Below are positions 10,111-23,488 of a stretch of DNA of 64,000 bases, in pieces. Source of the DNA: Pagrus major (taxonomy: Eukaryota; Chordata; Actinopteri; Spariformes; Sparidae); NCBI RefSeq assembly GCF_040436345.1, contig NC_133225.1, forward strand, positions 21,742,040 to 21,806,039. The letters run 5' to 3'. How positions within the stretch are numbered: the first letter of the stretch is position 1; each line of letters begins with the position of its first letter. A model generated the notes under the pieces. That model did not search any database. It worked only from the letters and a program-made list of their open reading frames with translations, and was not told where the DNA came from. A program made the translations under genes and the position numbers.

Positions 10111-13100
10111 GAATGTATAAAAGATATTACTACATGGGCTCAGGAACACTTTAAAAATGACAAAGACATACAGTTTGGAAAAATAACTGTATTCTGTTTT
10201 TATTTAAGTTTAACACAACTGTTTTGTATGTCAGTATTAAAAGTTCAACGGTAACCCCTCTGGGAGCTAATGATTTTGCATCCATCTTGACTGATGATGT
10301 CACAGCCCTCAGTAGCTAATTCACACACACTGACTGCAGTATGGCTGCTCCCGTAAATGGTGGATCTTTAAATATAATGTTCCTCTTTTATTTATTTCTT
10401 GAGTGCTACTTTTATTTGTGGTGCTCTATTTTCATTGCTTTTATTCTAGTCGAATTTAAAATATTTGGATATTGTTTCATACACTTCCTGTGTGTGTATA
10501 TTGTGTAATCCTGTGTTGCATGAGAATTAAAATGGACCTTGAACCTCATGTATCATTTCAGATGAGAAATAATTTATCATTTTTAGAAAGAAATTCACGG
10601 TTTGGCTTCAATTCACTCTGGTTTTGCATTTGTCTTTTATGCACTATTTTTTATGTTGTCATTTAGTTCTGCAGTGACATTATTCATCCACAAGAGGGCC
10701 CCCATTCCCCTGTTGCCCTTGGAAACTGCTATCAGATCAGAGACATTCATGCCATCACTGCTGGAATACAACGTTCAACATCCAATTACTGTTATTACCA
10801 CAGTAACAGGTTAAGTGTTATCATCTGAAATATTTGCTGAGTCCTTTATTTTTGTAGGAAGTGTTTTTAATGTGACTATATTTTGTTGTAAAAGGTGCAG
10901 TTTACTTTCCCTGTTGTCAGTATGTTACACATGAATGATCTGTGTGAGGATTGTGTAACATCTCAGAAGACTGGGAGTTGTCATCCTTAGAAATACATTA
11001 ATATGGAACATGCTTTCCTGTATGTAGTCATGTAGAACTGCAGTGACATATTTGGGATACAAGAGGGCAGCACAGTTCTGTATTAGTACACATTCCTACC
11101 ATCAGGCTAGAAATGCAATGCATCTCTATACCTCTTCATTTACTTTTTTCCTTGAATTGGCCTGATGCGTCCTTGTCCTGGAATGATGTGTGTAATAAGG
11201 ACAACGACATTTAGTTTTTTTGTTCATATTAAATACATGTTTACTACATGCAGTACACAGTTTCTTTCAAAGCCATCGATTATAAAACAAAACAAACTGA
11301 CACCTTTGCAGTATGGAAATAAAATTTGATTTGGAAATTATATATACAATACCTGTAGCGACCCCTTCTTAATGAGCATTCTGAGTATTGACAGTACATA
11401 AATACTTTCCGATCTCGAAAACATCTTTTTGCAATCCCAACAGTGGTATCCTTTAATAGAAGCACTTATGTAAGGCACAAAAAACATATGAAGATATTGC
11501 CCTAATACAAATATACAGCTTATACCAAAAAAACAAAACATTTAAATTACAGAAAAGTGTAAACTTATTAACTTACATCATTATTTTTGAGAAACCCTGA
11601 GGAATATTTTTGAATTATATTTTTCTTTTTCTTTTTTTGGAAGATTTTGGACACCTTAGTCTCAGCTGACTTTATAGCCCTGCAACAGTTTTGATGCCAG
11701 CGTACACGTATACAAGAAGTTGACTGAAATACAAGCAAACACATCTAAACAGCATTTGGTGCGAGTTGATCTTCAACACATATTGTGCCAGAAACTTTAC
11801 CACAGTTATGACCGGATTGTCTGTCAACAATTTCAGCCCTAAAATAAGTGGGTTACAATCTACCCTTCACATGCTTAGTAATACAGATGTTTAAAGACCT
11901 AACATACTGTTCTGTCCAATGTCAACCAGAGCGAACATCCAATCAGCCAGAACAACTAAAATCACCCAGCAGAGCTTTCCACATACAAGGTAAACAAGAA
12001 CTGATCTAACTTTAGAAACTATTTCCGAAAATGTTGATGTCAAATATTGAATTTCCTGTTTGCTTTACACAGTGTTAGCTTCACTTACTCTCTTTATTTT
12101 TACATCGAATGTTCACTTGGTCTTGACCCCTTTCTTACTTTCGCTCGTCATTCACAGTGCTGGTGGCAAATTTACCAGTCAATATTCTTCATTTTAGAAA
12201 CATTCAGCTGTACCTACATGTAACTAGATAATTAAGCTAATGTAAGCTCTATGAGTTGATTCAAACCCTGTCACAGGCTGACTTCTAAATGATATCAAAT
12301 GACTCGTTTTAAAGTGAGAACTCTGTGGAAGAGTTTTATTTGGACTTTATAGCTCCACATGTTGTGCTCAAAGACTGAGGCCGAAGCTGAATGTCCAATA
12401 AAGAACAGGAGCTGCTAACCCTAAACTTTTATATAGAGCTTTTTGTCACATAACCAATGCTTTAATCCAACAAAGCGATGACATGCTCTTTGGCCTTGGA
12501 GGTGATTTTAAATGAATAACCATATTGAGTCAGCTAGTTAGATGGACATGCCAATGTAATGCAGATAAAACACTGTTCAATCGATTTCACTTTTGTTGGC
12601 TCTGGAAAGGCTCAAATAAGGCACAATGAGTATTTCGAGTCTTAAATACAATAAAGTAACCAGATTTCTGAAATGACAACTGTGGACATTTCCAGTTCGA
12701 CAGTCTCACACATTTTTTTTCACAAAAACATCCAATGCTACTATCATGTATTTTGACCGTAGATGTTCAAAGTTGAGCTAATTTTCTTCTTCTTTATATA
12801 CCATTGGGTATTTTAATTTCCAGCAATATATGTTATCATATTCTATAAAATTCTCATAAAGCTGTAGTGTGGCTGCCCTGTGAGAGCCATGCATCTCTAA
12901 AAAGTCAAATTGCATGGTATTAGAAAAACAGCCCTCTTTTTAGATTTGTGATGATGCATTATTAAAAACGGAGACATTTCTGGGAACAGCTTCAGCCGGG
13001 GAAAGGCCACCAAAAACGGTGACTGTCACTGGAAAACAGGGACGTCTGGACTGGGAGCACGGAGCAGCAGGGAAATTCTGGTGTTTACACCATTGAACAC

Positions 13101-13804
13101 AGGAGCATTGTGGCTAGCTGTTAGCATGCTACTCAGTAGATATCTTTACAAAAATACATAGATGTCACAACATCAAAACTGTTGTTTTTCACATTCTGTT
13201 GATGGTTGAAAAGTGTTTTCTACTAAAATTCTTTCATATTGCACATTTAACACTCCAATAATCAATTTCTTAATTGAATGTGAATTGAGCAGTTCTGTGG
13301 AGCTTTGAGTCTCTTTTGATTGTTGTTGTGTTGTTAATTTTCTGGCATGAAAATCTACTCTATGATTGGATCTCATGGCTCTGATCAGCCCTGTTTCCAG
13401 CAGCTGTTTGCAGCTGTAACAATATGGTACCTGCACAGCAACAAACATCAGACACACTGGGAATAAGAGGTGTAGCATGATCTGATAATAATGCCCAATG
13501 TCTGCTGGATGGGTAAGTAGGCACTTATTTTCTAAGTATAAAATGATAAATGTATAGGTAATCATTTGTTAGTGCGATGTGTCGACAAAGCACGTTTTGC
13601 ATCCCCATTTATAGTCAACAAAACAATACATGAGGTTAACACACACGTCAGGCCCTTAGTTCCAAAAAAAGCTCCCTCACTGGCTCCTTTTTGTGTCCAC
13701 ATTAAGTTCAGAAATGAAAAACAGTTCCATTGCACAGCTGAACATTGGTGGAAAAACAGTCCAAACCTTTTCTTATGATAGAACGAAAAAGTCCATACCT
13801 GAAC
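10111..13804. other. Long intergenic stretch between the b3gnt copies
   Basis: AT-rich, without supported exons. At 12950-13240 there is a GC-richer stretch (ACGGAGACATTTCTGGGAAC and downstream) that looks like an interspersed fish repeat. A LINE-like tail occurs at 10480-10545. Nothing here resembles a third glycosyltransferase copy. Confidence 0.5.
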
Positions 13805-14968
13805 TCACAACCTGAGAGCAGGAAGTCTTCCATCTGTAGGTAGTTTGGTACAGATCAGATTTGGATCATGTATTCTGTGCCACATGTGATATATCTGGAC
13901 TGGAAGGAACCTGTGTACCAGTAAAATGTCTCTGTAATAGCAAGGGTCATGTGCATCTAGTGTTCTGGAGGGAACGTGCAGTCCTGCCGTCATCACACCC
14001 ATATGGGAAATGGGACCAAGCCCTGCTTTGGCCATACACATCCCCATGTAAACATCATCAATGGGTAGAATGGTGATGGACTGAGACATACTGTATATGA
14101 CCGAAGCTGTATAACCAGACAAGAGGAAGCCCCCTCCACCACAGTAGGGAGGATAAGATTCTGACTCATGTACCTGAACTGGGATAAAATACTTGCTCCC
14201 AGGATGTCTAATCGGCCCCACATACTGGATGAGATGGCCAGCAAAGAGGTGCTTATTTCCATTATTGTCCTTGAGGCTTTGGAGATACTCAACCATGTTG
14301 CCTGTGTTGGCAAAGACGTCATCATCCCCATTGAACAAGAAGCGAGTGTTTGGACAGTTTCTCTCCATCCATTCCAGGAAGAGTATCTGCTTCAAGGTGA
14401 GGTTGTAGAATGTGTCACTAAAGTCCCACTGGAGGATATCGTTGTGCTCACGTTGCTCGAACTCCAGTAGTTTGTTCAGTCTTTCTTTCTCAAAACCAGA
14501 ATCCATTGTTCCTGAGATGAAGATCCTCCGGATCCACACACCATTGTGTAACCTCTCTTTAGCCCAGGTTTTGCGCAGCACCTCTCTGCGGTCGTAATTC
14601 ACAGGAGAGCTTTTGATGACCAGAAGAAGGAAGACTTCTGCTGATTTCTCAGCTCCTCCACATTTATCAGGAATGTCCAAACGCATGGGGAAATGGCGAC
14701 AGTGTCGATAGTACAGAAAGTCTTTTATATTACCGGGAAGAGAGCTGAAGCCGGTGACGTTGGCAGCAGACGTGTTTTGTTGACATGTTTTCCAGGAGTA
14801 CACATAGGAGTTGTTTTTGGTGGTGGGTTGTCTTATTTGAACGTCATCCTCTCTCACATTTACATTGTGTTGGAGGGTTTTGGGATCAATAAAATCTTTA
14901 AAGAGATGGAGGACCAACAGACCAATAGCTGCTGCCAGCAATAACGTTTTTGCTTTGATCTTTCTCAT
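13805..14968 (-). CDS. Beta-1,3-N-acetylglucosaminyltransferase, b3gnt3-like (tandem copy 2)
   Basis: A single coding exon encodes 387 aa of a GT31 Golgi type II enzyme that should transfer GlcNAc in beta-1,3 linkage. The ATG at 14968 lies 10 bases after a splice acceptor (gtctctgcag), the same layout as in copy 1, so a 5'UTR intron is shared. Signal anchor at residues ~7-22 (TLLLAAAIGLLVLHLF). It has FLYYRHCRHFPM, LLLVIKSSP, RREVLRKTW, FNGDDDVF near residue 212, the canonical YPPYCGGGGFLLS, and IDDVYMGMC. The stretch GHLIQYVGPIR and the C-terminal HRFLPVQIYHMW agree better with human B3GNT3 than copy 1 does, so this is probably the more conservative copy. The first ~50 residues and the last ~140 differ clearly from copy 1, while residues ~50-246 are nearly identical at DNA level. 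Confidence 0.9.
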   Translation of the reverse strand: MRKIKAKTLLLAAAIGLLVLHLFKDFIDPKTLQHNVNVREDDVQIRQPTTKNNSYVYSWKTCQQNTSAANVTGFSSLPGNIKDFLYYRHCRHFPMRLDIPDKCGGAEKSAEVFLLLVIKSSPVNYDRREVLRKTWAKERLHNGVWIRRIFISGTMDSGFEKERLNKLLEFEQREHNDILQWDFSDTFYNLTLKQILFLEWMERNCPNTRFLFNGDDDVFANTGNMVEYLQSLKDNNGNKHLFAGHLIQYVGPIRHPGSKYFIPVQVHESESYPPYCGGGGFLLSGYTASVIYSMSQSITILPIDDVYMGMCMAKAGLGPISHMGVMTAGLHVPSRTLDAHDPCYYRDILLVHRFLPVQIYHMWHRIHDPNLICTKLPTDGRLPALRL

Positions 14969-15077
14969 CCTTGAAACTCTGCAGAGACAAAATAAAACAC
15001 AGTTTTCTTATCAAAACATCGCAGTATGACATGAAGCAACTGATAAGACTAATTAGGTATTAATTGCATATATAAAT

Positions 15078-15705
15078 TAAAGGGGTAGTTCGGGTCTTTT
15101 GAACTGGGGTTGTATGAGTTACTTATCCACAGTCAGTGTATCACCTACAGTAGATGGCGGTCAGCACGCCCCAAGTTTGAAAAAGCAGCTGATAAAACAT
15201 ATTTTGCCCACATCAAAAATTACACATCAGTATAACTGTACGCTTTATTTTCTATATTCTTACAGCTTTACCTTGTTGTCAGACAGACCTTTCTGACAGG
15301 AAACCGAAGCCATTATATTGCGCTCTCCAAAGTCACCTGACTCCTTCGACAAAAATAGTAATTTTACCTCACGGAACACAGAAGTTGCTGGTCCACCACT
15401 GCCTTGATTAGTTGGTTTGTTTGTGTTATTGTGTGACTTCGGTGAATTCAACTAACTAATTAAAACACTGAAGGCAAACTAACAAACTAATAGAAAGATG
15501 AAGTGGTAAACTAGCAACTCCTCATGTTCAGAAAGGCAAAAATACGTTTTGCTGCCGCCACAGCAGTACACTCTTTAGCTTCCATGCCTGTACTTGTGCT
15601 GCTTCTCCAAACTGGGGGCATGCTGACTGCCATTTACTGTAGGTGGTACACTGACTGTAGATGAGTACCTCATACATGCCCACTTTAAAAACCCAAACTT
15701 TCGAA
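15078..15705. mobile_element. MITE with ~95 bp terminal inverted repeats
   Basis: The left end (ttaaaggggtagttcgggtc, then CACAGTCAGTGTATCACCTA) returns in reverse complement at ~15605-15705 (TAGGTGGTACACTGACTGTA). The interior has no coding sequence. It sits in the upstream region of b3gnt copy 2. Confidence 0.8.
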
Positions 15706-18700
15706 ATGATTTGTGCTGTCACACCACACCTTGTTCTACAGGAAGACGTGGGTGCCACGACCTAGATTTGAACACTTCCTGTCCAGTGGTGAAGATGTGA
15801 TACCATGCTAAACATACCCAGATATTTTTAAGAGGAGTTGGTGGAACAAATCAAAACCAAAAGATGCCTGATTATTGGACGGCGTGATTACACTAAGATA
15901 CACATTGCTCTGTTTTCTGCTTGATGTCCAAGTGGGCATTTAGCTCACACATCAGTCAGAAATGATTAAGTTGATGTAGTATCAAGGTTATTGATGTTTG
16001 CTTTTAGAGGGTTCTCTATCAGGACAACAACAAAAGACATTTTCCAAGTGCTGTGTGTAGTGCAGGGGTCAGAAGAGCAAGGGGAAGAGCCCCTAATCAG
16101 CTGTTCAGAGCTGGCTGGAGAGTTGGGTGCAGAGCGAGACCTTATTCACACCTGTTTATCAACCTGACTGCAGCAGTGATCCAAGGAGCAGACCTCCATT
16201 GTCGGTTGTCTAGGTACTGTAATGTTGACTGCTGTACTGGAGCTGGAGGGGAAATGTACTTTACTTCATTAATGTAAAGTTACAGAGAGGAGAGGGCGAA
16301 GGAAGAGAGAAAACCAGAGTGTCTGGTGAGTTGCTGAATTGGTCTCTGCCACAGCTTGCTAACATTAGCTTACGGCTAATTTACAGTGAAGTGATCTGGC
16401 TGTTTGGGGCGTATAAAACACATCAACCCAAATAAAAACAAATGATCACTTGGCTTGTGGTGAACACACCATTAAAGAACCGACTTCCCTTACCGGGAAG
16501 TAGCAACAGGCGACCTAGAGAAAAGCACCGTTGCCTTGAGTAAACTAGTGGATTTCTTTGGTTTTGAACATTGTTGGAAACATTTGTGATAATGTAAGTA
16601 AACAACAATTGATATAAAAAAGGTCTAGTCATTTTAAGACATTTTAATGCAGATTTCCTTCATATTATATCTTTAAATGTAGTGGTCAACTGAGACAAGG
16701 GGATTTTAAAGTGAAACTTTCAGTTAAATGTCTGAAAAAGGAAACACTGGCACTGAAACACGGAAAGTTGCATCCATTGTTCATATTATGTATCACATTA
16801 TGAATGAGTCAATGCTCGCCTGAAGAAAGAAAACAGAGCACGCACACAAGTTTTTTCATTCCTGAAGGGAACAGAAAATATCTAAAACCGCTTAAGTAAA
16901 GAAAAAAGAGCAACATTCTGTGCCTGCTGTGTAGCCTTTAAAAGTTAGCCTGCATGTGCCACTTTTTCAGCCGTGAATGTTCAGGAATTTTTTCCTACTT
17001 TACTTTTTCTAAAATGTTCTGTAGAAGTTAAACAAATATCTGCGGCTCCATCTGGGAGGCTCTCAAGGAAACGCAACAAACACAGACCACAAACCAGACT
17101 CGTGTGACCAACATGAATTGTTGAGCTGGCACTACCACGGGCAATGTGTTACACCATATCAGTGCAGGCAAATAAAAATAATACACAAGATGATATGAAA
17201 GATAGGTTAATAATTGTTATAGACTAATAAACTAATACACTTCACAAGTTGTACCTCAGGGCGAGACAGTTATTTTTATTGTTATTAGTAGCAATGTGCT
17301 CCATGGAAATTCAGCTGCTTGTGTTTGTGCTTTTTTCAAGCTGTTACTAACGTCCAGTATGATCTGACGAGTCCCGAGTCTCCCTTTGCATGGCACATGA
17401 CTCTCCATACATAAACTATGCTTTATCTGTAATGGTTTGAGGAAAAACATAGTGAATACTAGAAAAGTTACACACTTGTGAGAGATTAAATATTTACCAT
17501 GTACTTAGTCCAGGCTCAGTGAGTAAGGGTTAATCATTGACTACTTGACGACAATTTCCTGAATCTGTGAATTGGCAGGAAGGGATGGGCACTGACGTCT
17601 CAAAAGTATCACTTTCATCAGAAATGAAATATTAACCTCCTTGGCTGTTGGTGGTAACAGTACTTGATCATTAACTTGATGGAAGGCACTTCTCCTCCTT
17701 TGTATGTATTTATGCCGTCATCCATGATGAGTTAGGAGCTAAAGTCACACTGTGTAGTTTGCGGAGGTCAAATGAAAGGTTGAAAAACACTACAAACTTG
17801 GCCCAAACAGGAACTATCTCAGGTCGTACACAGTCTAAAAAATTCTGGAAACACTGCACTGCAGAGGCTATAGTGTGAAAAGTACACACGGTTATGAAGG
17901 TGCAGTGCCAGCAGGGGGTGAGAGTTACGGAGCAAAGAATGAATGTAGTATAAAGAGCGTCAGGAGGACGTCAGAAAACAATGCATCAAGGGTAACTACA
18001 GAATGGAAAGATGTTCTTCTGGACTAATGACACAACATTTTGACTATTTGAGCTTATTAGTCACATACTTTAAGGCCCATAAATCACACAAGTTTTCACA
18101 CATTTCCCCCCACTGCTCTGAACACCAAGCCAACAGGAGTGAGCAGACTGAGTGTCAGAGCAGACATGAGGTGGCTTGGCATCTGCCTCCAGAGTCGGAC
18201 TGCACACGCCGACTATTACATGGGGTGTGGGGTGGCAACAAATTAAATGCTGTCATGTCTCCTCAAAAAGGGTGGAATATGTTACATAGAGGTGACGTAA
18301 GAGATTTAGCCATGAGAACAAACTAAATACCCATTTAGTGAAACGTGAAAAAAAGTGAAGCTCCCAACAGAGCATTGACATTTACTGTAAAAATGACAGA
18401 AAAATGACCCGCCTAGATGAGAAACTAGCTTCACTCAGCACATGAAATCATGCAGAAAAACACACAACTGACTGATTCCACTAAACCTTCAAATCCACAA
18501 TCTGACAGTCAACATGTGTTGGTGTTTTTCTTCACCAAGTCAATGGCAGATCATCTATTATGTATATATTATGGTACTACTACAAAAAATACTGTCCAAT
18601 ATTAATAAGCTGAAGTTTCTGCCCTCTTTTCTGCTGCATTTTTGCACTGTGTTTTGCATAATGTCAACACATCCTTCTAGACGTTCTCCTTTACCCCATC

Positions 18701-19475
18701 ATATCATAACTTTGCAGTATTTCTAAATTATGCATCTGCAATTCAGGCCATGGTTTCACTGTGAGTTGATATAAAAGTTTTATAATGAAAGTGTGATTAG
18801 AGGGAAGAGGGTCACATAGACACTCAGACCATTTACAGGAAAGGGGGGCCTGCGCTTTACATGGCCCGCCATGAGGTTCAGATGTTTCTAGCAAAAAACA
18901 AATCTAAAAATTAAACTAGAACCCGAGTGATACTGATTTCTTTAGTAAAAGATTCCAAGATAGATATATAGGCTGACACAAACACATTATTTGCAACTAT
19001 TCTTCAAATGTGGTTATCAAACTCTTGTGACTAAGCTATGTAAGGTAGGCAGGATATTTTACAGTTTAACAAACTGGAACAGTGAACAGTGACCTTACTG
19101 GGAATTTGATGATTATAAATCATCCCAAGTATCTCTTTCTGCATTATAATCGCTTTAAAAAAAGAGCTGGCTCATATCGGGCAACATACACGCCAACACC
19201 GATATATCTGTGGTTGGCCAATCGGTATATCAGTCAGGCTCTAATAGAAATTGCTGTTCGTGCTGTTTTATTTTTGTGAGGTAAAAATGCACTTTAAGTA
19301 AGAGGGATCATTAATTATTAATGAATTTTTATTGTCAGAGCACGGCCAGCAGAGTGATAGTTGCCGGAAATCCTTCAGTTAAAGAACCTTCCGCATCTTA
19401 ACAATACAACCATTAAGTTTTCCTTAAAAAAAAATAAAAAATGTATCTATATTAATATTAACTATCCATCTATCA

Positions 19476-19509
<34 letters not shown>

Positions 19510-19510
19510 G
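15706..19510. other. Gene-poor interval
   Basis: No supported coding exons. Some stretches such as 16045-16360 look like older repeats. A decayed repeat with CGATATATCTGTGGTTGGCC is at ~19150-19250, and a (TCTG)n microsatellite is at 19470-19506. Confidence 0.5.
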
Positions 19511-19880
19511 TAGGATCTGCAGGCTGAAAAAATGCCAAGATAGGATTGTTATTGTCACCATGACCACAAATTGAATTCCAGTAATGATGATGGCCTAATG
19601 ATCTACTCATTATCTACACTGTTGGTCTCCATCTTCATTCATCTTTTTCATTACTCAATGAAGAAACAGCTCGATAAATGGCAGTTGGTTTTGTTTTTGT
19701 TAGCAATCTGATCTCAGCTTTTACGTGTCCTAAAAGTACACGTCTTTTGGTAAATTCACAGATTTTAAGCAACTAATCGCTGTTTAAATTTGATAAGAGG
19801 TTTCTTTGATCGATTACTTCATCAGTTATTGCCTCCAGTTTCTGGAAGCAAGGAGTGCTCTGAGTACAAAGTGGCACAAA
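19511..19880 (+). repeat. Dispersed ~370 bp repeat, copy A
   Basis: From GGATCTGCAGGCTGAAAA to GGAGTGCTCTGAG this segment is collinear with 33613-34000. Shared strings include CTCATTATCTACACTGTTGG and TTTTGGTAAATTCACAGATT. Neither copy is coding. It could be an unnamed mobile element or a local segmental duplication. Confidence 0.8.
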
Positions 19881-20262
19881 GCAAAGGTCAGTGGAACAAT
19901 GTTCTATGAAGTGAAATGAATCACACTTGAGATGAGAGAAAAGTACATGGGAACGAGGGGATGTATTTCCAATATTTCTAGGGTAATAATAGGACAGTTT
20001 GTTTATTCAGTTTGTTCAATGATAAACGTCAATCAATGATTTTTCTTTTCTGTTGCTAAAAACTATATACTGCACCTTTAATGGGATATGTGTCTCAAGT
20101 TTGAATTCCTGTGAGATGTTTTTGATTTGATTTTTACTTTCATTTCTTGAGAATTTGCTCAGGAACTGTAACTGTAACAAGGCTGAAGATCTGCCTCTCT
20201 TACCAGGTCTTAGCCTTCAGTATACACTGTGTATTATACTTCAGTATACTCTATCATTGATC

Positions 20263-22396
20263 AACAGTGGTGGGAAGAAATTAAGTAGATTTACTCAAGA
20301 ACTCTGGTTGTTGTCATGTTGTAATGTTTATAAAACCTACAGTTAAGAAGCGGTGCACTGCCCCTGTCAAATAAACAAACTTTAAAAACAAGAACTGGCC
20401 TTGAGTAAAACTTTTAGTATTTTTTTATGTTACTTTTCTGATTAACAGTTTAAATGAATAAAAGATATGATTAACTTATAAAATACAATGTTAAAGATCA
20501 AATCAGTGGTTCTTGGCAGCAGTGTCACATTTCAAATGTCTATGAGTTGTTGGCAGTCCCACTGACGAGACATTTATCCTCTGAACTTCAAGCATAGTTT
20601 CATTTAAATCCCAAAGTGGCAAAAGTGTTTCAGAAATCATAAAAATAAAAGATTACAGAAAAATCCAAAAGATTAAAATTGTTTGTATGATCATAACTTT
20701 TTTTTTTGTATCTTTCCTCTCACATTTATCAGGGCGCAATTTCCACTGGGGACAGGGGGGACATGTCCCCCCCACTTTTCAAAATCATGTTTTTGTCCCC
20801 CCCACTTTTTACAGTTTGTACAGTAGGCACAGGCTGTAATTGCAATTGCAAAACAACAAGAAACCCTGCACGTACTGACCGCGCGGAAGCCCCCCTCCCC
20901 TCCCACTATATGCTCAATCAAAGACACAGACAGGACGCGGCACAGCAACAAAAAGATGGAAAGGATTGGGATGTGGGTTGATTAGTCATTACTGGTATTT
21001 CTAACGTTACTCTATACGCTATTGTAGCTGACGTTAGCTAACTAATATGTTAAACCAGGCGCTCAGCCATCTCTGTTTAAAACGTGTGTGCAGCGCACTG
21101 ATCACACAAGGAGAGAGGAGGCGAAAAGAGACAGCGACACTGTAACCTGTTGTATACTGGCCTCAGGCTGTACGATCGCTAAAACGCCGATGACCAGTGA
21201 GTAACGAGTTTGAAAGTAGCCTCTAACTTCATGAACGCAGCTCAAACCAACCCGGTGCCTCAGCACGGTGACCAAGCTTTGATAAATACACAGGATCCGC
21301 GCATCCTCACGTATTTCAGCCGGGTCGCTACCGGAGCTAAATTTTTTAAAAAAAATACAAAAAAGCGCTCGTCGCGTTGGATCTGAGAACAGCGGAGTTT
21401 CCTCTACTACAGCTGAACAGCTGACATGTGGTCAAGACGTACAGACCTGTCACAGTGTCACGGTGCATTTCATAATTATAAACTTCAACCTCAGAGCTCT
21501 CTGTCCTCAGACTGTCCCCACCTGTCCTGAACATCACACAGGGACAACATGGAGCCATGGAGCTGCTTGTGTGATTGGTTACTGAGTTGAGTTGATTCGT
21601 GTCTGACTGACTGTCAGTCTGTGACCGACACTGCATGGTGCGGAAAGCTCAAGCAGGTTGATGTCTGTCTGAGTCAGTAGCTACCATGTCTTTGTTACAA
21701 CATAAACATTAAATGGACACAGACAGTCTACAATTAACATGGTAGCTACATGGCTTAGACATGGTAGCCACAGACTCAGACAGTGACCTGTGTGCGTGTG
21801 TGTGTGTGTGTGTGTGTTTGTGTGTCAGAGGGGGTGATCTGTGGCATTGTCTTCTGCAGAAATATTTAGTGTGACTGGCATGTTTAAATAACTATCACAA
21901 GGGCCCATCGAGAATGCTCGGCCCTCTCTGTGCTGAGACCCACGCTCCGCCACTGGCAGTATGGCTAATGACAAAATAGTAGGCTAGGGTTAAATAGAAA
22001 TGGCATGATTTAAGCTCTACGCATGCAGAAATCGAGCGCACTATGTGCGCACAAATTTCGCCATTCCTACTTGTGTCCCCCCCACTTCTGAAACTAAAGT
22101 TGGCCCTTGTTTATCACTATCACTGGACTGCTCTGATTAAAATGTTGGCCACTAGTTTGGGAACAACTGCTAAAGCAGATAAACAGCTCCAACTCTACCA
22201 GCTACAGTAAAATGCTGCTTAATATTAATGCATCAGTATTATAGCTCAATAATGTTGTTTATATCAGTCACAGCAGGCATTTCACTGCAGAATGTGTACT
22301 TTCACATACATTTATTTGAAAATACCTCTGTACTTTCACTTGAACTTGTACTTTTACTTAAGTACTGAATCAGAGTACTTATTCCACCATTGTTTC
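20263..22396. mobile_element. Palindromic DNA element, interrupted by a hAT-like insertion
   Basis: The left end (cagtggtgggaagaaattaa) and the right end (gagtacttattccaccattg) are inverted counterparts of a very common fish element family with ACTTAAGTA/ACTCAAG-rich termini. The two halves are separated by the element at 20738-22110. Confidence 0.65.
20738..22110. mobile_element. Non-autonomous hAT-like element
   Basis: Begins gggcgcaatttccactgggg with two subterminal GGGGGGACATGTCCCCCC/GTCCCCCCCACTTTT motifs. It ends TGTCCCCCCCACTTCTGAAA and GGCCCTTG, so the subterminal motif recurs at both ends. Putative duplicated flanks contain TTTATCA. The interior holds a GC-rich stretch (20870-21660) and a (TG)n run at ~21790-21822. 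No intact transposase frame. Exact borders are uncertain. Confidence 0.55.
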
Positions 22397-23411
22397 AGTC
22401 ATAATTAGACAAGAAAAAGTAGAAATTAATACGATTTACATCCAGAAACTATGTGAAGCTGTGAGAAAAAGCTTGTACGAGAGAAGAAAATGGAGGAACG
22501 GGCTAATTTTTATTGGAAAGTTTGCTAGTAAACTCACAAAATACATTTGAGACTGATAGAAAATAAACTAGTCTATTAAAGAAGATTTTTTTTGGATGTT
22601 AATTTGGGTCTCCAACACAGCAGCTATGATTCCTGAAGTAACAAGACACATGAGATCTCTGTTTACTACAGAAATGAAAGAGTGTGGTATTTTAAGACAC
22701 AGTAAGAAAGCACGTGAGGGTCGAAGTGAATCGATACAGACGATCATCGGATGCCGTTAATAACAACACCAGGCTAATGAGGCGATCACGCTGACCCTCA
22801 GGTTCATCATGCGGTCATTCACTGCTTTGTAGCTGCTGGTGTGCTCAAGGAAGTGGTCATTAGAAAGATCAAGACACATTTATATTTAATTCACATTACA
22901 GATTATGTGCAGTGATGCACTGTGTTATAGACTAGTCTCTGGCAGAAAAGGTTGTTTAAAAAGAAAAAGTGAAAACTAATGATTCTTTCAATAGAAACAA
23001 ATAACCTTTTTGTGACGCGTTGTTTTTTCCGATCCGACCGTTTAACGCGACTTCTGCCTCTATGTTGTTCAATCAGGTATCCCAATTACGTATCGATTAA
23101 GCCTCGACGAGGATGAAAACGTTCAAATGTGCTGCTGTCTGGGATATTTCCTGTGACTTTAAAACGGGAAGTCAAAAAGTGAGCAGCAGTGGATAAAAAC
23201 AGCATCAAATAAAGTTCGACCCACTGAAGTGAAGCCTGCTCACCTGTCAGAGAGATCGATCCTGTCGTGTGTCTGTGAAGTTAAACAGGTTATTAATAAA
23301 TCCACTGTGCAGCAGCATGACTGAGCTCTGCTGCTTTGCTGGGCGGTGCCTGTTTCTGCTGCTGCGTCAGGAGAGCGTCGTCCACCCACCCATCCATCCA
23401 TCCAGCCAGCC

Positions 23412-23488
<77 letters not shown>

